This document shows, in pieces, positions 13,073 through 14,554 of a stretch of 14,554 nt of DNA (the stretch's first letter is position 1; each line of letters opens with the position of its first letter). The notes beneath the pieces were generated by a model, which was given only the letters and a program-made list of their open reading frames with translations, ran no database searches and was not told the DNA's origin. Both the position numbers and the translations under genes were made by a program. Source of the stretch: JAPLLS01 sp041309145. GTDB taxonomy: Bacteria > Omnitrophota > Gorgyraeia > Gygaellales > Profunditerraquicolaceae. Location of the stretch: contig JBFZAG010000051.1 in assembly GCA_041309145.1 (NCBI GenBank), positions 1-14,554 of the forward strand, written 5' to 3'.

Positions 13073-14383
13073 TTATCCTCCTTTAGGCGCGATTTTGAAC
13101 CACAAAGTGGCCCTGACGCCGGATCCTTCCTGTTTATTGACGATCTTTATTTTTCCCCGGTGCATTTCGATTATGCTCTTCACCACCGACAGCCCCAGCC
13201 CGGTCCCGCCGATACTGCGCTTAGTGGTAAAGAACGGGTCAAACACCTTGTTCAGCAGGTTCTCAGGGATACCGCTCCCGGTGTCTTCGATCTCGATCTT
13301 GATGATCTCTTCTCCGGGATAAAAAATATCTTCCTTGCGCTTGCCGACGCTTTCTTCGTTTTCCCCGGCTCCGGCCAGGGAAACGGAAATTTTGAGCTTG
13401 CCTCCGTTGGCCATAGCCTGGACCGCGTTTTCAAAAAGATTCAAGAAGACCTGTTCGATCTTGTTTTTGTCCACTGTAACCGGCGGCAGGCCGTTCTGGA
13501 ACTCCTTGACCAGCTCAATATGGTTCTTATCAAAAGAGTGTTTGATAAGCAAAAGACATTTCTCCACTATCGGGACAAGGTCCTGAGGGATCTTTTCCAG
13601 CTGGGAAACCCCGGAAAAATCCAGCAGCCCTTTAACGATGTTATCGGCCCGGCTGACCGCCTCGACCATGTACTTAAGGCTGGCGCAAAGGTCTTCCTGT
13701 TCTTTGGGGATCTTGCGGGACAGATACTCTATACCCTGCAATATTATCGCCAGGGGGTTTTTCACTTCATGGGCGATACCGCTGGAGAGCCGGCCCACGA
13801 TCTCCATCTTTTCCGCCTGGATCAGCTGGGCCTGGGTCGCTTTTAATTGCGTGAACGCGGAGTTCAAAGAATCTTCCGCCTGGTTGCGCTTGTCAATCTC
13901 CGACTTTAGCTGCTTATTGATCTCGATCAGCTCAACTGTCCGTTCAGCTACCAGCTCTTCAAGGTTCTCACGGTGGCTGCGCAGTTCCTCCTCCATCTGC
14001 TTGCGCTCGATCCCGTACCTGATGGAACGCTTCAAGACCAATCCGTCAACCTGCCCCTTGATCAGATAATCCTGGGCGCCCAGCCCCAGAGATTTAAGCG
14101 CCATAGTCTCGTCATCGATCCTGGTCAAGACGATGATCGGGATATGCGGGCAGCGGGCGTTGACCTGGGAGAAAGTATCCAGGCCGGAAACTTCGGGAAG
14201 GGTCAGATCAAGCAGGATCACATCAAATGGCCTCTCGGCCAGAGCCAGGAATGACTCATTAAGGTTTACCCTGTGGGTCAGCTCAAACTGGTCAACGCAG
14301 GTCCCCTGGCAGAGATCCCGGATCAGCTTGGCGTCAAAAGCGCTGTCTTCCACCAGCAATACTTGGATCTTTTTATTGGCCAT
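13073..14383 (-). CDS. histidine kinase with N-terminal receiver domain
   Basis: 436 residues, cytoplasmic, no transmembrane segment. Domains in order: REC (about 5-122; E12-D13, phosphoacceptor D59 in ILLDL, T87, K109), a coiled-coil linker (about 125-190, KQMEEELRSHRENLEELVAE), HisKA dimerisation with H205 in IAHEVKNP, and HATPase_c with N-box NLFENAVQAM (315-324), G1 DTGSGIP (367-373) and G2 GGTGLGL (392-398). Inferred: the REC domain receives a signal from another kinase and controls autophosphorylation on H205, with transfer to the response regulator just downstream. The ATG at 14383 has a poor ribosome site and starts 5 bases after the preceding stop, suggesting coupled translation. Confidence 0.95.
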   Translation of the reverse strand: MANKKIQVLLVEDSAFDAKLIRDLCQGTCVDQFELTHRVNLNESFLALAERPFDVILLDLTLPEVSGLDTFSQVNARCPHIPIIVLTRIDDETMALKSLGLGAQDYLIKGQVDGLVLKRSIRYGIERKQMEEELRSHRENLEELVAERTVELIEINKQLKSEIDKRNQAEDSLNSAFTQLKATQAQLIQAEKMEIVGRLSSGIAHEVKNPLAIILQGIEYLSRKIPKEQEDLCASLKYMVEAVSRADNIVKGLLDFSGVSQLEKIPQDLVPIVEKCLLLIKHSFDKNHIELVKEFQNGLPPVTVDKNKIEQVFLNLFENAVQAMANGGKLKISVSLAGAGENEESVGKRKEDIFYPGEEIIKIEIEDTGSGIPENLLNKVFDPFFTTKRSIGGTGLGLSVVKSIIEMHRGKIKIVNKQEGSGVRATLWFKIAPKGG

Positions 14384-14388
14384 GCCGG

Positions 14389-14553
14389 TTACATATTGGT
14401 TATAGCTTCCTGGATAAAAGGCAGGATCCCTTCGATCTCGATTTTAGTCAGCCGGCCCATCTTGGCAAAACGCAGGTTACCTTCCGGGTCCTTGTTTTCT
14501 CTGACGATCTGGAGTTTTTTTGCTCCGTTATTATAAGAATAAACACTCACAGT
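14389..14553 (-). CDS. C-terminal end of an unidentified gene (cut by window edge)
   Basis: Open frame of 54 codons reaching the right edge and ending in TAA at 14389. The visible part includes TVSVYSYNNGAKKLQIVREN and GNLRFAKMGRLTKIEIEGIL, and ends PFIQEAITNM. It looks like a small soluble alpha/beta protein; I do not recognise the family. It lies 5 bases before the histidine kinase and is probably the preceding gene of the same signalling operon. Codon pattern and spacing support a real gene, though the start is outside the window. Confidence 0.7.
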   Translation of the reverse strand, partial: TVSVYSYNNGAKKLQIVRENKDPEGNLRFAKMGRLTKIEIEGILPFIQEAITNM

Positions 14554-14554
14554 G

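Noticed and set aside
13160..13846. Plus-strand open frame of 228 codons
   Set aside because: It lies wholly antisense to the histidine kinase, whose motifs are complete; no ribosome site or recognisable domain.

Overview
The window is a moderate-GC bacterial chromosomal segment in which every gene I can support lies on the minus strand, so transcription runs from high to low coordinates. Genes use AGGAGG-type ribosome sites, TAA, TAG and TGA stops, and sigma-70-like promoters. The gene set (REC-fused histidine kinase, TspO, MscL, CrcB, RsgA, persulfide-dioxygenase fusion, DUF378) fits an uncultured Gram-negative-type bacterium. A candidate phylum such as Omnitrophota is my guess from general familiarity only. 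There is no CRISPR array, rRNA, tRNA or intact mobile element.

Layout in order of transcription. 14553-12687: end of an unknown gene, a histidine kinase with an N-terminal receiver domain, and a stand-alone response regulator, all tightly packed. 12568-11912: a GDT1/UPF0016 cation exporter. 11753-11418: mscL with its own promoter, a 5'-leader inverted repeat and a strong bidirectional terminator. 11328-9824: a decayed MscS-like fragment, a SAM methyltransferase and TspO. 9743-9501: debris only (a TudS-family tail, then a RecQ HRDC tail). 9387-9066: a 36-aa cysteine-rich protein and a DUF378 membrane protein, with a promoter before and a terminator after. 8953-7038: a four-gene operon of a PPOX flavoprotein, an aromatic-rich conserved hypothetical, a TudS-related desulfidase and a small membrane protein. 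6959-6226: CrcB fluoride channel and DUF190. 6053-3374: RsgA and a CPA1 K+(Na+)/H+ antiporter. 3178-1670: an unusual PHP-phosphotransferase fusion. 1508-1: a three-part metallo-beta-lactamase/rhodanese/YgaP-like fusion and thiol peroxidase (Tpx, cut by the window edge).

Many genes deal with stress and homeostasis: fluoride export, turgor release, cation/proton exchange, Mn/Ca export, persulfide and peroxide detoxification, and possible desulfidation.

The most unusual signal is in the spacers. They carry short pieces of protein-coding sequence cut from gene ends. Two orphan copies of the C-terminal tail of the TudS-like gene lie at 1568-1669 and 9648-9743. A RecQ C-terminus lies at 9501-9647. 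An MscS-like N-terminal helix lies at 11143-11328. A family of MiaB-N-terminus-like fragments (GCQMD motif) fills the spacers at 3294-3371, 4878-4958, 6054-6147 and 6991-7037. Several fragments begin within 0-3 bases of an upstream gene's stop codon, and copies differ largely at synonymous positions. They look like remnants of gene families, or a recurrent process that leaves gene ends next to stop codons.
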